Of a stretch of 64,000 nucleotides of DNA, positions 1 to 14,389 are shown in pieces. A program made the position numbers and the translations under genes. The notes under the pieces were generated by a model. That model saw nothing but the letters and a program-made list of their open reading frames with translations, was not told the origin of the DNA and did no database searches. The stretch's first letter is position 1; each line of letters opens with the position of its first letter. This DNA is from Apoderus coryli (taxonomy: Eukaryota; Arthropoda; Insecta; Coleoptera; Attelabidae), in the NCBI GenBank assembly GCA_911728435.2, contig OU452201.1, positions 3,906,001 through 3,970,000 of the forward strand. Direction: 5' to 3'.

Positions 1-3000
1 TTTTTCCATTTATCACATCTGTAGTATTGTCACGTTGATCCAATTTAGCAACTACTACTTAATATTCGCTACAACATATTACTTTTTTTTTTGTTTATTT
101 AATATTAGATATGACGTCAATTAACAGTTACAAAAATACAAACAGTTTTATTACTTAAATACACCATATCTATTATACTAAGTAAGTGCTGTAAATATTT
201 ATTAGATTTAGTATTTGAAACTACCATGGTATTAAGGACTTAATTAACGATAATGGAAATAACAATGTTAATTATGGTATTGTTCTAATTACACCAAATT
301 TATGGTTGAATATTTGCTACTGGTACTGTAGAATATAAAAAGTTTCTTTACAAATGTACAAAAAATAATCTAAATTTAATATTTTTAATTAGCTACTTAA
401 TAGCACACGATAAAACAATATAGGAAAATTATCAGTGAGAAGGATTTAAAAAAAAAAAACAGAATTATCATCCGTAAAAAGTAAAATTAATTCAGAGCTA
501 GATCGTCGAATTTAATTTTTCTTAGTGCAAACAATAAAAGGTCGTATATTAATTGATGAATGAAAAAATTTGAAGAAATAATCCATAGTGAAGTGGAGTG
601 AATGCGTTATTAAAAAATTTTAAATGAGGATTTTAGGTACTAAATAAAACCATATAGCATTCCTGTTCGGCTTTGAGAATTTCTAAAGCTCACAGAGTGA
701 TTTATTAAACCTTTTTGGTGGAGGTTCGACTTTTATTTCTCATTTAATTGATTGATTTTATCAATGTGTAAAAAAAATATCCATACCTACCTATGTATAT
801 AAAAATACCAAGAAATATTTGCAAAATGCAGCTAAATTATTAACAATTTCGCTGAATGTATATTTATATAAAAAAAATGTCTACATTGCTAAGAGTTTTA
901 TTCTCCTATATCACAAAATACTGCTAGATAACGTAACATAATACGTACATAACATACCAAGCAGTTTGTCGAGTAAGCGAAAAAAAATCCAACTAGATCA
1001 GCAAGTTCGTATACCTAACTACGAGTTGATTTTTTTTTTCTTTTTATCACACACACACATCACATCGACTGATGCTGATTTTGCAAAACGACCGTTTCAA
1101 CAAAATGCTGCGTACGTAATCACTTTTTCCTACTGTATAACAGGATGTAGGTATCGTATTAAATTCAAGAAAACTAATATCACTAGGAATTGAAATACTT
1201 TTTTGCTTTTCACTAGATCATTAATATTTATACCTGCCCATATTTAAAAAATATGTTTTGAAAAAAGTCTATTTTTCTTCAACTATAGAAAATAATTAAA
1301 ATGAAAACTATTTCTTCACCTGAAAGAGCTCGAAACGACTCAACAGCCGAATCAAAAACTCAGTGACCCCTAATACTTTGAATACTTCATTGAAATATAT
1401 GTATACGTAATTAAAAGGAAACTGAATAAAGCATAAATTAACTCATTTTATAAAACTGTCCCATGACATTATAGTTATTTTTATTACAAACTAATTTAAA
1501 TATTATGAATTATAATGCATAAGTATATGAATTGAGTTTTGTATTATAAAAGTCTACCAAAAATAGCGTACCTAGTATTATAAGTATTTATATTATCAAT
1601 GTATTATATCCTCATACCCTTACAGTTGTACTTCATCATTAATTTCGATCACGTTGCTCGACGTGACAAGCGTAGGATGCTTAATATTATGTACGAGGTT
1701 AACCGTATCATTCACAAGTGCTACAAGGATTGCTGAATTTAATTTATAAAAGTGAGTAAAACAGAATTTGGAAGTTAAACAAAATGCCGTGAGTGCAATT
1801 TTAAATGACCTAGCTGAAATATCAAAGAAAATTGAATTGCATTTCTTAAATGAATTTTAAAAAAATTAAAAACCTTAGTTACATAACCTATTCATGCAAT
1901 CAAATCATTTCAAACACTTCAACGATCACTGTATACAAATATTTATTTAACCACATTATATCCAAGTACACGTAGGTAATATAATGCGAAAACGTAATGT
2001 TATGTATAGTATATAATATAAAGGATTACATTATTTATCACGTAGGCGTTGCAAAACACATTCACAGAGTTATTATCTAGAATTCTGTCTGAGTCACCCA
2101 CGCACTAAACCAACCGCGTATTGTATAGCAATAATAACTTCCATGGATCTCAGCAAGTCTCTAATGATGCTCTTTTGTTACAAGTCATCAAATAGAATAG
2201 AATTGACTAGGTACTCAAATAGTTATATTCATCAATATTATTGCGTAAGTAATAAGGTTTCTCAAATATAAATATTTTCGTATTTTGGTTTTAGCTTGCA
2301 TTTAAATCAAAAACATTTATTTATATAAAATAATAAGAAAAATGACATTTATCCACTATCTAATAGGTATTACTAATTAATAAAGTACAGACACGTGGTT
2401 TTGATATAAATTTATCTATATACTTGTTATTAATTCCTAAACGCTACACTAATATGGTAGGTATTGCCTACGATCCATTACTGCCACTAGCAGCAGATGT
2501 TTTTAATATAATACAAACAAACAAATTAGCATCAATTACTTAAAATCTTAGAACAAGTGGCAATATTATAAAAAGGTCCAATTGTCATTAATAATTAATA
2601 AAATAAGTTAATGCATAACAAATAAATAGGTAGGTGTACCTATAAACATAAAATTATTAAGTGAAAGTCATTGATAAATGCAGCTTTCTACTTAGCAAGT
2701 AGGTATAAGTGTACCTACTTATCTAAAAGTTATATTATACAAAACAAGTAAATCATAAATTTATAATACATTAGAATAGCAATGCAACAATGTAAGCCTT
2801 CACAATTTGTGTAATAATAATTCTATAATTAGTAGTCCAATGCGTTGGTTTCCTGTTGTTTCTTTTTTGTTATTTATTACTAGGTAACAGCAGAAGTATA
2901 TAATGTATTGGCTAAATTTACATAGAAATGAATGTAATGTACATGGAATAATTATTATCATGTTATTTACTATATACAGTAATAAATATATTCGTTTGCT

Positions 3001-6000
3001 AGGAATGCTTTTCTTTATTTAATCGTGAAATTATTGTTAGTCACGCCATCTTAGTTTGAATAATAATAACATCCATCCGGTCAAGGGCGAATTATATTTT
3101 CTATTACAAAGGATGTTTTACTAATAAAACCAACCCGCCTACTCACAAAATGTGCCATTTTATTGGGATACAGTTCTTAGAGTTTTACCCTAACTTAAAA
3201 TACAGGCCCCTTGAAAATAGAATTTGCATTCGTCATAAACGGATGCATTCTACTACTCAAACTATTTAGGTAGCTGCTGTTACAAAAACAGATGGCTAAA
3301 ATTTTGATTTTAATGTATTGTAATGTATTTTAATGTATTATTGTTGTAAGGTGCGTCAAATTGTTTTTGATTAACAAGTAAGGTTATGTGGAATAATTAA
3401 AGACAGATTGCCCTGAAAATCACTGAAAAACTGCTATGAATAGTAGTAATTTACGCCAAATCTTAAAGGTGTTATTAATGAACAGTAAAACGCTTAAATG
3501 TCATCAGATTTTCATCAGCTGAACTCATTTGATGTGTAACAACTAAGCTAAATTTTCAATGTCCAGACTGTTTTCAGGCTTTGTCAGATTTTGCGAAATT
3601 AAAAAATCAAATGCCTACAGTTTAATTTGGTTTTAAACAATTATATACTTAGATATAGAACTATCAAAATTCTATATTGAATACCAAATACTTTTTTGAC
3701 AGGTTTATATATTATGAAATTTATTGAATTACATTGATATAGGTACAAACGTACAATAAACATATTTCATTCGATGCTAAACCTGATTTTGTTTATAGGT
3801 ATAAATTATACCATCGAAAGATTTCGTTGGAATTAACGAGCTTGAACCGAACATGGATACCGTAATTTTCTAAATACCAATAACCCAAGTGATATTCTCG
3901 CTTCAAAACCAGTCCATAATATAATATATTTTAATGGTCATGTCATGTCCACGATTTTAAGTACCACAACAACAAAATAAAATAATGTGAACTGAGAAAG
4001 AGCAAAAAGAAACGAGAGAAAAATAAAAGCAAAAACACGAAATATCGGGTCGCTTGAATAATGCATGAGCGGGAGTAGCATGGAATTTATGCGACCGGTT
4101 TTCTCTCAACTTATATACACGGTATTTCGACATGTTTCGTTTTATTTATTTTTTTTTATACCTACTACATTATACCTATATTGGTATTCGTATATTTTTA
4201 CTTCGGCATCTGACCTGCCTCGCCTCAAGCTAATTTACGTTAGACCATATAGAATAAAAAAAAAGAAACTGTAGGAAGCCAAGTTCAAACTAAAATCAAT
4301 ATAATAATGTAGGTATACTATTTTCAAATCTTCTCATTTGTTACGATATTAATCTCCACGTTCTAAATAGTGTATAGTGTCTTAACTAAAGTAATTATTG
4401 GCCTTATTTTTCAAAGGAAGGATATGAATATTATTTATAACTACAACAAGATACCTAAGTACAACTGCAACCTGAATACCAATGCTTTTTCATTGTTTGA
4501 ATATCGACAGCTGGTACAATATAGACTGTATAGGACAAACACTTTTTTTTTTGTATATTACTTCCATTTATTTGAGAATACACTCTACCCTTTCAAAATT
4601 TCATACAATGATCCCTATGATAAACGATTACATTAAGTTAAAGACGTTAATACTATGAAGCAACATTTATTTATTATATTTTAAATAACTTCCAAGAACG
4701 GTACCTATTAAGATTATAATATTATAAAGTTCATACATTTTAAAACACCAAAGGTTAATTTAGTATGTATTATCTAAAATGACGCGTAGATCTATTTTCA
4801 AAATAACAAATATTAAATCCTTGGCTCAACAGTCTTGAATGGCCCTGTATATATTTTTACAAATTACTCTGTAATACGCGCATATTTAATTAACCAATTT
4901 ACAGAAATATGTTGATATATTCAAATTTATTTATTAAATTAGCATATGAAACAGCACACGTATGTGAAAATACGGAAAATTTCGACGACCAAAGTTCTAC
5001 CAGCTAGAGGTATCTGAGAAGGTAACATAATAAATATTACGCGACAACATAATAATTATGTGTCGGTTCGGTTTTTGGAGGTCATATAGAGGTCGTTGAA
5101 TACACAACAACAAAAATGCTATTATTATCTACACTTATTATTATTACTACAATGTTATTTATAACAAAGTAATGAATAAATATTTAATAGGCATAAGTAA
5201 GTAGGTAGGTATGCGTAAAATGTAATCATTAATTTCATCTGTTTACTTTTGACATGACATTACAATAGAGAGGTACAAGTAGGTACACAATAGTCTAATA
5301 ATCTTATCGGCTATTTGTTTAACTAATATTTTCGCTTCAAATTAATATAGGTAGGTTATCATGAATAGGTAGGTATAATATAAAAAACCGAATAGGTTAG
5401 GTAGGTACAACGGAAATTATTGGAAAGTTATTGATAAATATTATACCTACACCTACCAACTAAAATTAAAAGCAAATTTGAAATTGAATTTATGATTTAT
5501 TTCTGAAACCCTAACCAGATACGTATTAGGTACTTACTACTAAATTTTTAGTACCTAATGCAATGCAAAAGATAATTCATAAAGTTTGACACAGATTTCA
5601 GTAATTACTTCGGTCCTTAGGTAGCTGCCTATTAAAATGTGTCGCTAAAAATTGATTTTAATGTGTCATAATTAGGTAGATATACGGAGGACATACCTAC
5701 CTATTTGATTTCAATATCATTTGATAGAGCTTTTCACGAGGCTTTTCAAAAAGGCACCATCATGGTGTTTACAAATAACTATGGAATTCAACGAAAATAA
5801 AAATCAGGTCATCTAGAAATTATAGAATATCTATTTTGACATTTAATGCATCAAACAATTAACCACGTATTGAAAATTTTCAAAATACAGATACCTACGT
5901 CAGACTCTAAAGTTAGACAGAATTAATCTTGTTTACAAGTAGGTAGGTAGAGTCACAATTCAAATACCTAAGTAAGAACGGACAAGTGTCTATAAAAAAA

Positions 6001-8690
6001 TCAATGCCATATTTTTCAGGCAAACCAGGATTAAGTTAGGAGTGTTGTATCTATACTCGTATTGCTGAAATCGTACCGCCCCTAAAAAATCAAAACCAAT
6101 GATGGTTTCATATAAATGGAACGTGCGGTACAAAAGGTCCTATTTTTATCAGGTACCTAGTTAAGAAATAGTGGTCTTTGCTTTTTGAAAGCTTTGGAGT
6201 CATCTTTAGGAAAATACATTGAAGTTGAGTGTATAAAAGTTGCACCATTTTCGATATGCTAATGAACGGCCTCCGAATCACTCTGTAGGTACCTACTTAC
6301 ACGTCGTGAAAGGAAAATAAAACTTCTGGAACACAAAACTAAAGCACGCAACCTATTTCCCACCAGCCATGTTGGCTGGCTGCTGCTTGGCATAGGCTTG
6401 CTTGAATGCTGGTGGCTTCTTTCTTACTTTTTTTTCTATGCATTTGTATTCGTTTCATCGTTATAACGCAGGCGGCGTGTCGAGGGGTCAGTGACTGCAA
6501 AATGAAACAGTTGCCTGCTGCCAAGCTGGTGGCTCTCTCTACGCGGGAATATTAGGAATTATTGTGTATATAAGCCGCGAATAACAATGCCTAAAAATAT
6601 AAGGCACTACATTATAAGCTGTTATGTACTGACTTGTATGTTATTATTTTTATAGGTAGGTACATAATATATAAATCCTTTTTGACATAAAAGAACCCAG
6701 ATAAGAATTTATGTGGGTACGTAGGTATTATCGTTTTAGGTAGATAGGTAAGTATACCTACCTGTCCCAAATTTAACATTTTTTCACTTCTTTATTGTTT
6801 GTAGGTACCTATTATTATGCAACTTTACGTTTAATACACATTACGTTTAGCTTCTGAGAAATACCAATTAAAACAATTTTGTCTAAGATATAAAAACAAG
6901 CTGTAAGTAGGTACCTACCTATATAAGAATATTATAAAATAGAGTAGCGGGCCACACTCGGTCCATTAGACGTATTAACAGTAATAATATTAATCAATCA
7001 AAATAATCCTTTCCGATTGATAATAAAAGCCACAGTGGGAATGAAAAGATCTCAATTGGGCAATACCTCTTATGTTAAAAAAGTTGGACAAAACTTAATA
7101 GGTAGGTACACCTAAATGGGAATGATTGGTTCCCGAAACCTTAGGACTCCATAAAGATAAGTTTTTTAATTTACGTTTTTTTAGTCTTGTCCTAAATCAA
7201 TAAAAAATAGGCGCATTTATACGTTAAATAATGGCATTTTTCGGTAATTTTTGCAAACGAAATTATGTTCCAAAAGATTATAACCTATACTTAGGTAGGT
7301 ACCTATTTTATAACTACCTAATAAGTAATTAGGTATGTTCGCAATTAAATATTTTATATTAACAAACTGTATAATAACGGTTATAGGTATTTTCATTTGT
7401 TTTCAAAGGCGTTTATTAAAATTGTGTAACGTATAGGTAAGTAGGAACCTAGATACCTATGCGTTGTGCAGTTTGCACAGAGAAAGTTGTTTAGAATACC
7501 GTAACATGACTTAATTACTAATAGTATACCTATCTAATACTTAGTGGTTCTGAAATTAGATTAGTTATTAAATACCTACCTACCGATTAAGTGTACAAAT
7601 TAATTTAACGAGATGTCTATGTAGGTAGTTCATTTTCGATTCTACATGGCCTATTACCTATCCATAGGTTGGCAATAATATTTTTTAAATGTTTTACTTA
7701 AATAGGAACCTACTTATTAAAATTATATAATAAAAATTCTATCCTCATTTCATACAAAGGTCCCATGAAATATCTACTAAGCTTCAATGTCTATGCTAGA
7801 TAGGTAAGTAACAAAAATAATTGACTTGTGTCCCATCTAAACCAAAACCTTCCACTTCACTGATGGAATATTGCTTCTAGTTAAAATTAATTTTAATTTA
7901 TCATAATACATGTAAGTTCTAGATAGGTAGGTATATCTATAACAAGAAGAAAACCTCGTAGCAAACTGCTTCCCTATTATTGTTGGTTCAACACTCTATA
8001 TAAGTACCTATATACTAGTTCCACGAAGTCGTCTGTTTCCAATTAAATATAAGAAATATATCCTATTGAGTAGGTACTACTAAGTGTTCATCAATTTTTA
8101 TTTATTACAAACTTGATCACAACTTTCTGTCTTTTACTTTCTCTTATAATACGCATAATGAAATACAAATATTAATGTAGGTACCCATACAACGTAATTA
8201 ACCATTTGATAAATTATGTACGTAAATATGTAATGCATTTAAATATTTATGATTAATGCATAAATGTTGCGCTTAATTTGCTGATCGTACCCTTATCGAG
8301 ATACCAGTTATGCAGGATGTCAAGATGCCAGGTGAAGTATCTACATAATGGCTATAAAATTAAACCACATAAAAAGGTCCATTATATAAGTATTTCTTTT
8401 TGTTAATATTATTCCTGTTCGATTATAAAGTTGAGAAAATATGGCCGAACTAGGTATACTACGACGCATTGCACCTAATACAATAATGTCCACGTAAGCT
8501 GAAAGCTTGCTTTGCTTCTTTTGTTTCAAATAATAATTATAGTCAACAATTAACTTACCAATTCAGTAGTTACAATAATGCAATGAATATAATCCACTTT
8601 TTAGGCAATAATATCACACTTTGATAACTTGTATTATAGATACAAAAGTCTTTAGAACAAATAAAAACTAATAAAAAAGGAATTATATAT
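1..8690. other. AT-rich gene-free DNA with TAGG/CCTA simple repeats
   Basis: No open reading frame here has coding character; the few that exceed 60 codons are low-complexity, rich in F, Y, I and K, and translate AT-rich DNA. Short runs of TAGGTAGG and CCTACCTA, often meeting as GGTACC, recur from about 5.2 kb onward. A GC-richer island at about 6340-6540 has no convincing exon or splice signals. I see no recognisable transposon ends. It is most likely intronic or intergenic. Confidence 0.7.
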
Positions 8691-8741
8691 GTATAATGTC
8701 CTTGAAAATGCGGAATTCTCGCAAAACACAAACGTACTCAC

Positions 8742-8830
8742 TGCTAGTCGGTCTGTAACTGAATAAAGGCTGCCGATGTTCGTTTAGAAGGTGTGCCGTT
8801 CTGTGCCGATCATTGCCGAACTATATAACA
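8742..8830 (-). promoter_or_regulatory. Candidate promoter with short untranslated first exon
   Basis: Read on the minus strand there is a TATATAG box (8821-8827), a TCAGTT arthropod initiator-like hexamer (8757-8762), and a good splice donor, GTGAGT, starting at 8741, so the putative first exon would end at 8742. The patch is clearly richer in G+C than its surroundings. TATA to TCAGTT is about 60 bp, longer than the usual 30, so the true start may lie between them. No coding sequence is evident. This is inference from motifs alone. Confidence 0.3.
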
Positions 8831-9846
8831 CCGTTTAAAACATAATATAAAAATGTAAAAACTACAGTGTCTGCTATATAATGGTATATTATATAGTAGA
8901 ATATTATTATGTTTTATTATTCTTCTCTGAATTATAATTTTATCGAAATTCTGGGAAAACGTTTGAGGTTTACCTATGGCGCATCATGAAATGCGAGATT
9001 TGGATCCCAAACATCCCTTAGCCACCTAACTGCTGTCATGTTTTTATTGCTCATTCAAGGATTTAAGGAGTGAATGGCATACGCAAAAAAAAATACAGTG
9101 AGTCCGTGGAGAATATCCGAAGCCTAAGAAGCATAGCTTACAATGTTGCCATGCACATTTTCGGGTTTTGAAGATTCGTCAAGAATAACATTTTGCAAAA
9201 TCCAATACTCACCTCGTCATTCGCATTTAGGTAGGTATTCATTTATACACTTCAGAACAAAATGTTGATGCATAAATGCATAGAACGACAAGATTAGAGC
9301 AGCAGTGTGAAAATAATGCCTTTCTTCATCGAGTATCTACAGACTTAATTTGTAAATTAGACTTTTCCTTCATCTCTGGTATAATAAATAGTAGGTAGGT
9401 AGGTAAGTATATTATTTACATGAAATCACTATCGTTGAATTGATATTATACTGATTCATTATCGATTATGTTGCTTGTAAATGTATTTAATAAATTTCTA
9501 TCGATTTGACCTTCAAATAACCTCTCTCGATTTAATGACTTATAGGTACCTATATAATACCTTTCTGTATAAATTTCAAATAATTAGTAATTGTTGTTAA
9601 TTTTTAACACAATTTAACTTTGTATCAGGTGCAGATAATGAAAGGCCTACATTTGAAAAAAAAAATGAGACAAGTCTATATCTATGTATCAAAAAGTTAT
9701 AAAAAAAAATAAGCAAACGTCACTTTTGGTATTAGAGATTAATAAGACTAGCCTTATTTTGACATGTACGCATGCCCACTTGGGTTCACTAATAAGGAAT
9801 ACCTTAATAACGATACTGCCTGGTCCTATTTGTGCAGGGATAAGAC

Positions 9847-11471
9847 CATAGAAATCTTATATTATATATGTACTCTAGAATGCTAATTAAATCCAGCCGA
9901 ATACCAAAAAGTGTAACGGGTATGCAGAGTTTTCTCGAACTACGCATGCTCCTCAGTCACTTATTTTCAGTACAGAGCTGCCATATTTAAAACTATTTTG
10001 TCGTTCGCCTTACAGAATTTATGCGACATATCTGTTTTATAAATAAATCCATATGTTGCGTCATACGAAACTGCTTGACAAAATCAAATAATTCAATGTT
10101 ATCGGTAAAATTGTAATACTGTTTAGTTTTCAGCAATATGAACGAAACATTTTTTTCCAAATCTTATTATATTTAGGAGATTTCGCAACAGCGTCTATTT
10201 TCGCAAATGACATTTCTCGTAGTGGGAATATCTGTTAGAGTCGGCTTCACAACAATTCAGATAGGTTTTATAATTGAATTATGGGTTTATGCGTGGTATA
10301 TTTTAATTGTTGATAGATATACCTATTTGTGATTAAAATTGTTTTTAATATTTGTTATTTTGGTTTGGTAGTTTGTTTATTTAACAAACAATGAGGTGTA
10401 TAGTGTTGTGGTGTAAAAATGAAAGTATCATTCCTGGTATTAAATATTTTCAGTAAGTTATTGTTTCGGGTTTCTAACAGTCTCAGTTTGAGTCAATATG
10501 ATACCATTGACATGATACTCATTTTTAGCTTGACAAAAAAAAGACATGATGTTTGGATGCGGGCATTGGGATCCTAGTACAGAAAATGTATGTGATGGGA
10601 ATGTCATATGCAGTAAGCATTTCGCTGCAGAATATATCATTTGTAGAGAAGACGGCAAGAGGATCACCCTCGTACCCGATGCAGTTCCCAAACTTTTGTT
10701 GAAAAGAAGAGATTATGTAAATGAGAGTGGAAGTTAAATTCTTAATCGTTTGATATCAAGACACTGTTTACTTAAAAGCAGTCAGTCAAAAATGCATGAT
10801 ATGTATGTCAAGGATATATTTCCTACGTTGTGTAGGTATACAAAGTTCGTTTGAATTCTGTTGTTAAACTGGAATATACTTAATTATAGAATCCTCCATG
10901 AAATTGCTGAGAATAAAAGTTCTACCAACCATGTTTTGTCACAAAATACTATTGCGAGTAGTACGGATGATGAGTGGTTTACATGGACACGGAAAATATT
11001 CGTGAAATCACTGTTTCTTGCACCCCTTCTTTGAAGGCTGTAGAGAGGTAAGAGGCCTAAGGTGGTTGTATAAACAAACAAATATTATATAATAATAAAA
11101 TAAATAATTAGAATGCTCAAGTCCTTACGATATTTTCCAATATTAGAATTTTTACTTATTTCTCGTTTCTGCTTAGATTTATTATTATTGGGTTGTACCT
11201 GTTAGACAATAAAGTATTTATATATTTAATGTAATTTTTTATTTCTTAAATTCCTTTATTCCATTTTTTTATTTGAATTACCAAATGGTAAAATTTAATT
11301 TTAAATATACCTATAACAGTAATATTACATTTAATCAAAGCCGGTCCTGTTGAAAAATAAGTGACTGGTGATCATGCGCATTATGGACAGCTCTACACTT
11401 TTGGTTACATTTTTGTACTACGGGATTATCATTCTAGAGTATATATATATATATAATATAAGATTTCTGTG
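9847..11471 (+). mobile_element. Non-autonomous P-superfamily DNA transposon
   Basis: The element has imperfect terminal inverted repeats starting CATAGAAATCTTATATTATA (left) and CACAGAAATCTTATATTATA (right, read inward). Similarity between the ends continues for about 140 bp, with shared blocks CTCTAGAATG and CAGTCACTTATTTT. It is flanked on both sides by the 8-bp direct repeat GATAAGAC (9839-9846 and 11472-11479). CA...TG termini, an 8-bp target duplication and an internal THAP-domain gene are the hallmarks of the P-element superfamily. At 1.6 kb it lacks the catalytic part of a P transposase, so it is a deletion derivative. An AATAAA signal follows the gene near 11207. Confidence 0.75.
10391..10737 (+). 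pseudogene. THAP zinc-finger domain gene, P-type transposase N-terminus, frameshifted
   Basis: Exon 1 (10391-10452) begins MRCIVLWCKN, giving the first two zinc ligands as C-x4-C. A canonical GTAAGT donor and TTTTTAG acceptor bound a 76-nt intron (10453-10528). Exon 2 continues with KRHDVWMRALG, which matches the THAP W-x2-A-L segment, then hits a stop. In the next frame the domain resumes with ICSKHF (the C-x2-H ligands) and DAVPKLL (the conserved AVP box), ending at a stop at 10737. One small indel therefore breaks an otherwise complete C2CH THAP domain. THAP domains bind DNA at the N-terminus of P-element transposases. No RNase H-like catalytic region follows. Its place inside the inverted repeats supports a transposon rather than a host origin. 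Confidence 0.75.
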
Positions 11472-11479
11472 GATAAGAC

Positions 11480-12694
11480 CAGGCCTTAAATTTGCCTTAT
11501 TTTGACGTTTAGCGGATTTGACGTTCATGACAACGTATTTTTGGCAGTTCCAATAACTTCCAATTTCTTTCTTTCGGCCACTGCGTCGATATTAGTCAAA
11601 AGATAATTTGCAAGAGCGTATTTAATTGTGAGAAAATATGAAAACAAATAAGATCAAAGCCATTTTTTAACATATTTGGCAAAAAGCCGACCGGACAAAA
11701 AAAATTTAACTAAAAAGCCAGCTTTATCCGGACTAGTCACCCTATTTAATTTTGAAAAATAAATATCTACCTAGGTATATGTTCTGTTCTCTTATTTTTT
11801 TTTTCTAAACAAAATTTAACAGTTTTGTGACAATAAAATTGATTAAATTGAAATACATTTTAAATAGCAATAAATAAATATATAAAAAAATAAATAAATA
11901 AGATCGTATTCAGTCAAGCGAAAACCAGCTTGGCAATATTCCAAGGCCAACTTCCAACTATATGCTTATAATGCATTTTCTGCTGTTGTAACAACTTTCT
12001 ATTTAAATTTAAATCAAACAAAATCGTTCTGGGTTATTCGTTTACTATAATACTGCTTTTGTAAGTATTTATACAGGGTGTCCGGTAAACTATGGATAAC
12101 CATATACCGGACCTTATGGCCTTTAAAAAATATATATCCCGTAGTACTAAAATATGAGACCAATTATACCATTTATAAATCAACTTTTCTTAGGTACTAT
12201 TTGGTATAAGATATATTTTTTAAAAGTGCATAACAAATTTATCCCCTGTATATAAAATATATAAAACGCATATTAGCAACATAGGTGCGTTAGAAACGAT
12301 ACAAAAATATAAATGTAAAAACAAGGAATGTCAGAAAACTAATATAACACACATGTCCACATTCCCTTGACTTTGTTTTATAATTATTTTATGATTGTAG
12401 GCAGAATAAAAATACTCCAAGATCATGTAGTAGTTTTATAGTGTTGCTAGGTTCCTTTCAGCGTCGCGCGGTCGATTTTATTTTACTATAGACTTTATTT
12501 ATAAAAAATGAATCAAATCATGACCTTTTGTACATTTTTATTATTCAACATAAGAAAGCCACCAATTTAATGATTTTTTCGTCAACAAAAAAGTAACAAA
12601 GCGTTAATATGTTTAATCTGATTACATCATCATATCTATGTACTAATAGTGCATTCTACAATTACATTATAAATATATTTGTATTAATTTTATA
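11480..12694. other. AT-rich DNA with a fragment of a TACAGGGTGTCC-type repeat
   Basis: No gene is seen. At 12072-12083 the motif TACAGGGTGTCC, a terminal motif of several insect DNA transposons, is followed by a small CCGGTA...TACCGG palindrome and by an inverted pair of TTTAAAAAATATAT segments (about 12122 and 12212). A matching far end was not found, so this is probably a truncated copy. Confidence 0.4.
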
Positions 12695-12975
12695 TACCGT
12701 GTTAGTCAAAAGTACCGCCCCCTACCTGCCTATATTTTTTGAACGGTTATATTTTTTAAAATAATAAAATTTGGAGGGTGAAAATAACAGGTGACGTAAT
12801 AGTCGTACAGGGTCACTATGACCAATAATTTTAAAAAGGACCTCCATCTATTGCCTGACAGTAATTCTCCTATTCTAAACCCTTGTCGTACTCGTGCAAA
12901 TGTGTCAGCGTAAATTGCCTTACATTCTTCAACAATTCGTTGTTTCAAAATGTCAATACTGTCAAACAAATTATA
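12695..12975 (-). pseudogene. Mariner-type transposase C-terminal remnant
   Basis: The minus-strand frame reads DILKQRIVEECKAIYADTFA and then ARVRQGF. This resembles the region after the third catalytic aspartate in Tc1/mariner-type transposases (typically DLKxRI...VxxxFxxRL near the C-terminus). The GTGTTAGTCAAAAGTACCGC segment at about 12699 resembles the terminal end of such elements. No catalytic residues remain and the rest of the element is missing, so it is a dead 3' fragment. Family assignment is from motif similarity only. Confidence 0.55.
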
Positions 12976-13189
12976 TTGATTTATCTAACAAAAGACAAAT
13001 ACATCAAATAATACTAAAAGAGAAAATAGTTAGAATCGAACACATCCCCAAGATTAGTTAAAGAGTATAACAACGCTAAGTGGCGCGGTTATTATTTATA
13101 GATTTATTCTGTAACATCTTTTTATAATATGAAAATTATAACTTATTATATATATATTATAATGTAAAGTCATTAATAAAAATAATAGA

Positions 13190-13232
13190 GAAAATTAATA
13201 ATCCTGGAACCCTGAGGTAGCCCAGTTTGGTT
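13190..13232 (-). pseudogene. Reverse-transcriptase motif remnant
   Basis: On the minus strand the frame gives QTGLPQGSRIINFLYYFY. This fits the (G)LPQGS palm motif of non-LTR reverse transcriptases but has lost the flanking LGP and LL residues. It is very short and isolated, so it may be chance. Confidence 0.3.
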
Positions 13233-14389
13233 TTTCATTTACCAGGCTAGGGACAATAGTACCGAAGGTCCTATTTACAAATATATTAAACACATATAAT
13301 AATATATTTATTGACAAAAATAAAAAATTTGCAGTAAATTGATAATATACTCATTTTATTAAGATAAAATATTTATGAAATCTATTTCAGGAAAACTGAC
13401 ACGCATTGTATTTGGCAATGAGCCAACGATAACGGATCTCAAATAAATAGACGTGAAGTGTTAGGGTATATGTTTAACCAAGAAAAATAACTTTGCGCAA
13501 TAACATAACACATAGAGAGGAGAGAACGTTTAAACAAACATTTAGACTATGTGAGAGAAAACCAGCTTGCGCTTTTATTTTTGTGTTTTTGGAATGTATT
13601 TTTGGATCTAATTAATTACAAAGGATATGTTGTTGGTTTAAACCGGTCTTTTTCTATTTTTATTGATTGTGTATTCAAAAATTAATCATATATATTGTGT
13701 GGCGAAATATACATAAACATTAGCACCTCACGAGAGCTGTTAGTATCTACAATGTAAATTTGTAATTAGTTAATTAGCAATATTTAAGTATATTTATTGA
13801 AAAAAAAATGACTAATTCAAACAGCATAATATTCAAAACCTGCCGGAGACACACACATGCTCATAATAATTTAGTGAATTACAGTAAATACGAAAACAAC
13901 TGCCTACGAAATGAATTATTCATGAATTATACAACAGAAATAATTCCACTTGGTGGCATGATTAACATTATCATTATTATTTATTCAAAATGAGTGGGTA
14001 AGAAAAAAAAAACAGAGAAGAGAAAAATAAATACGTCGACGATGTAGAAGGAAATCGCTTAGCCCGTGGGCATACATAATAACTATTAAATAAATATGTA
14101 TAGATTTTTACATAAATAATTTTACTACTCCGACTTTGTGAATAATAAGATGTAGTTATAATGTGTCGTTCATTTGCATATAAAAATTATACTTTCTAAC
14201 ACGTATAGTTAATTACAATACAGTCGCACTGTATTGATAAATAGCAAATAGAATTACATCGTAATACTTTTAAAAGTTATTATAACCTTCCATTTCTTCT
14301 TAATTTTTGTTCATATCAGCTATATTGCATTTTGAATGTATTTGCAGTGGAGAAATTTAAGTAGGTACCTCGCCACCTGGCCTTTCGAA

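Noticed and set aside
966..1193. 75-codon frame starting MSSKRKKIQL
   Set aside because: Low-complexity translation of AT-rich DNA with poly-F and a CACACA run; no splice or domain support.
4065..4636. Two 69- and 88-codon frames rich in F, Y, I and N
   Set aside because: Composition is that of AT-rich noncoding DNA; no recognisable motif.
5300..5460. TAGGTAGG runs as telomeric repeats
   Set aside because: Insect telomere repeat is TTAGG; these are TAGG tetranucleotides in short scattered clusters on both strands.
12072..12240. Complete TACAGGGTG-type transposon
   Set aside because: Only one plausible end found; the inverted partner CACCCTGTA is absent nearby.
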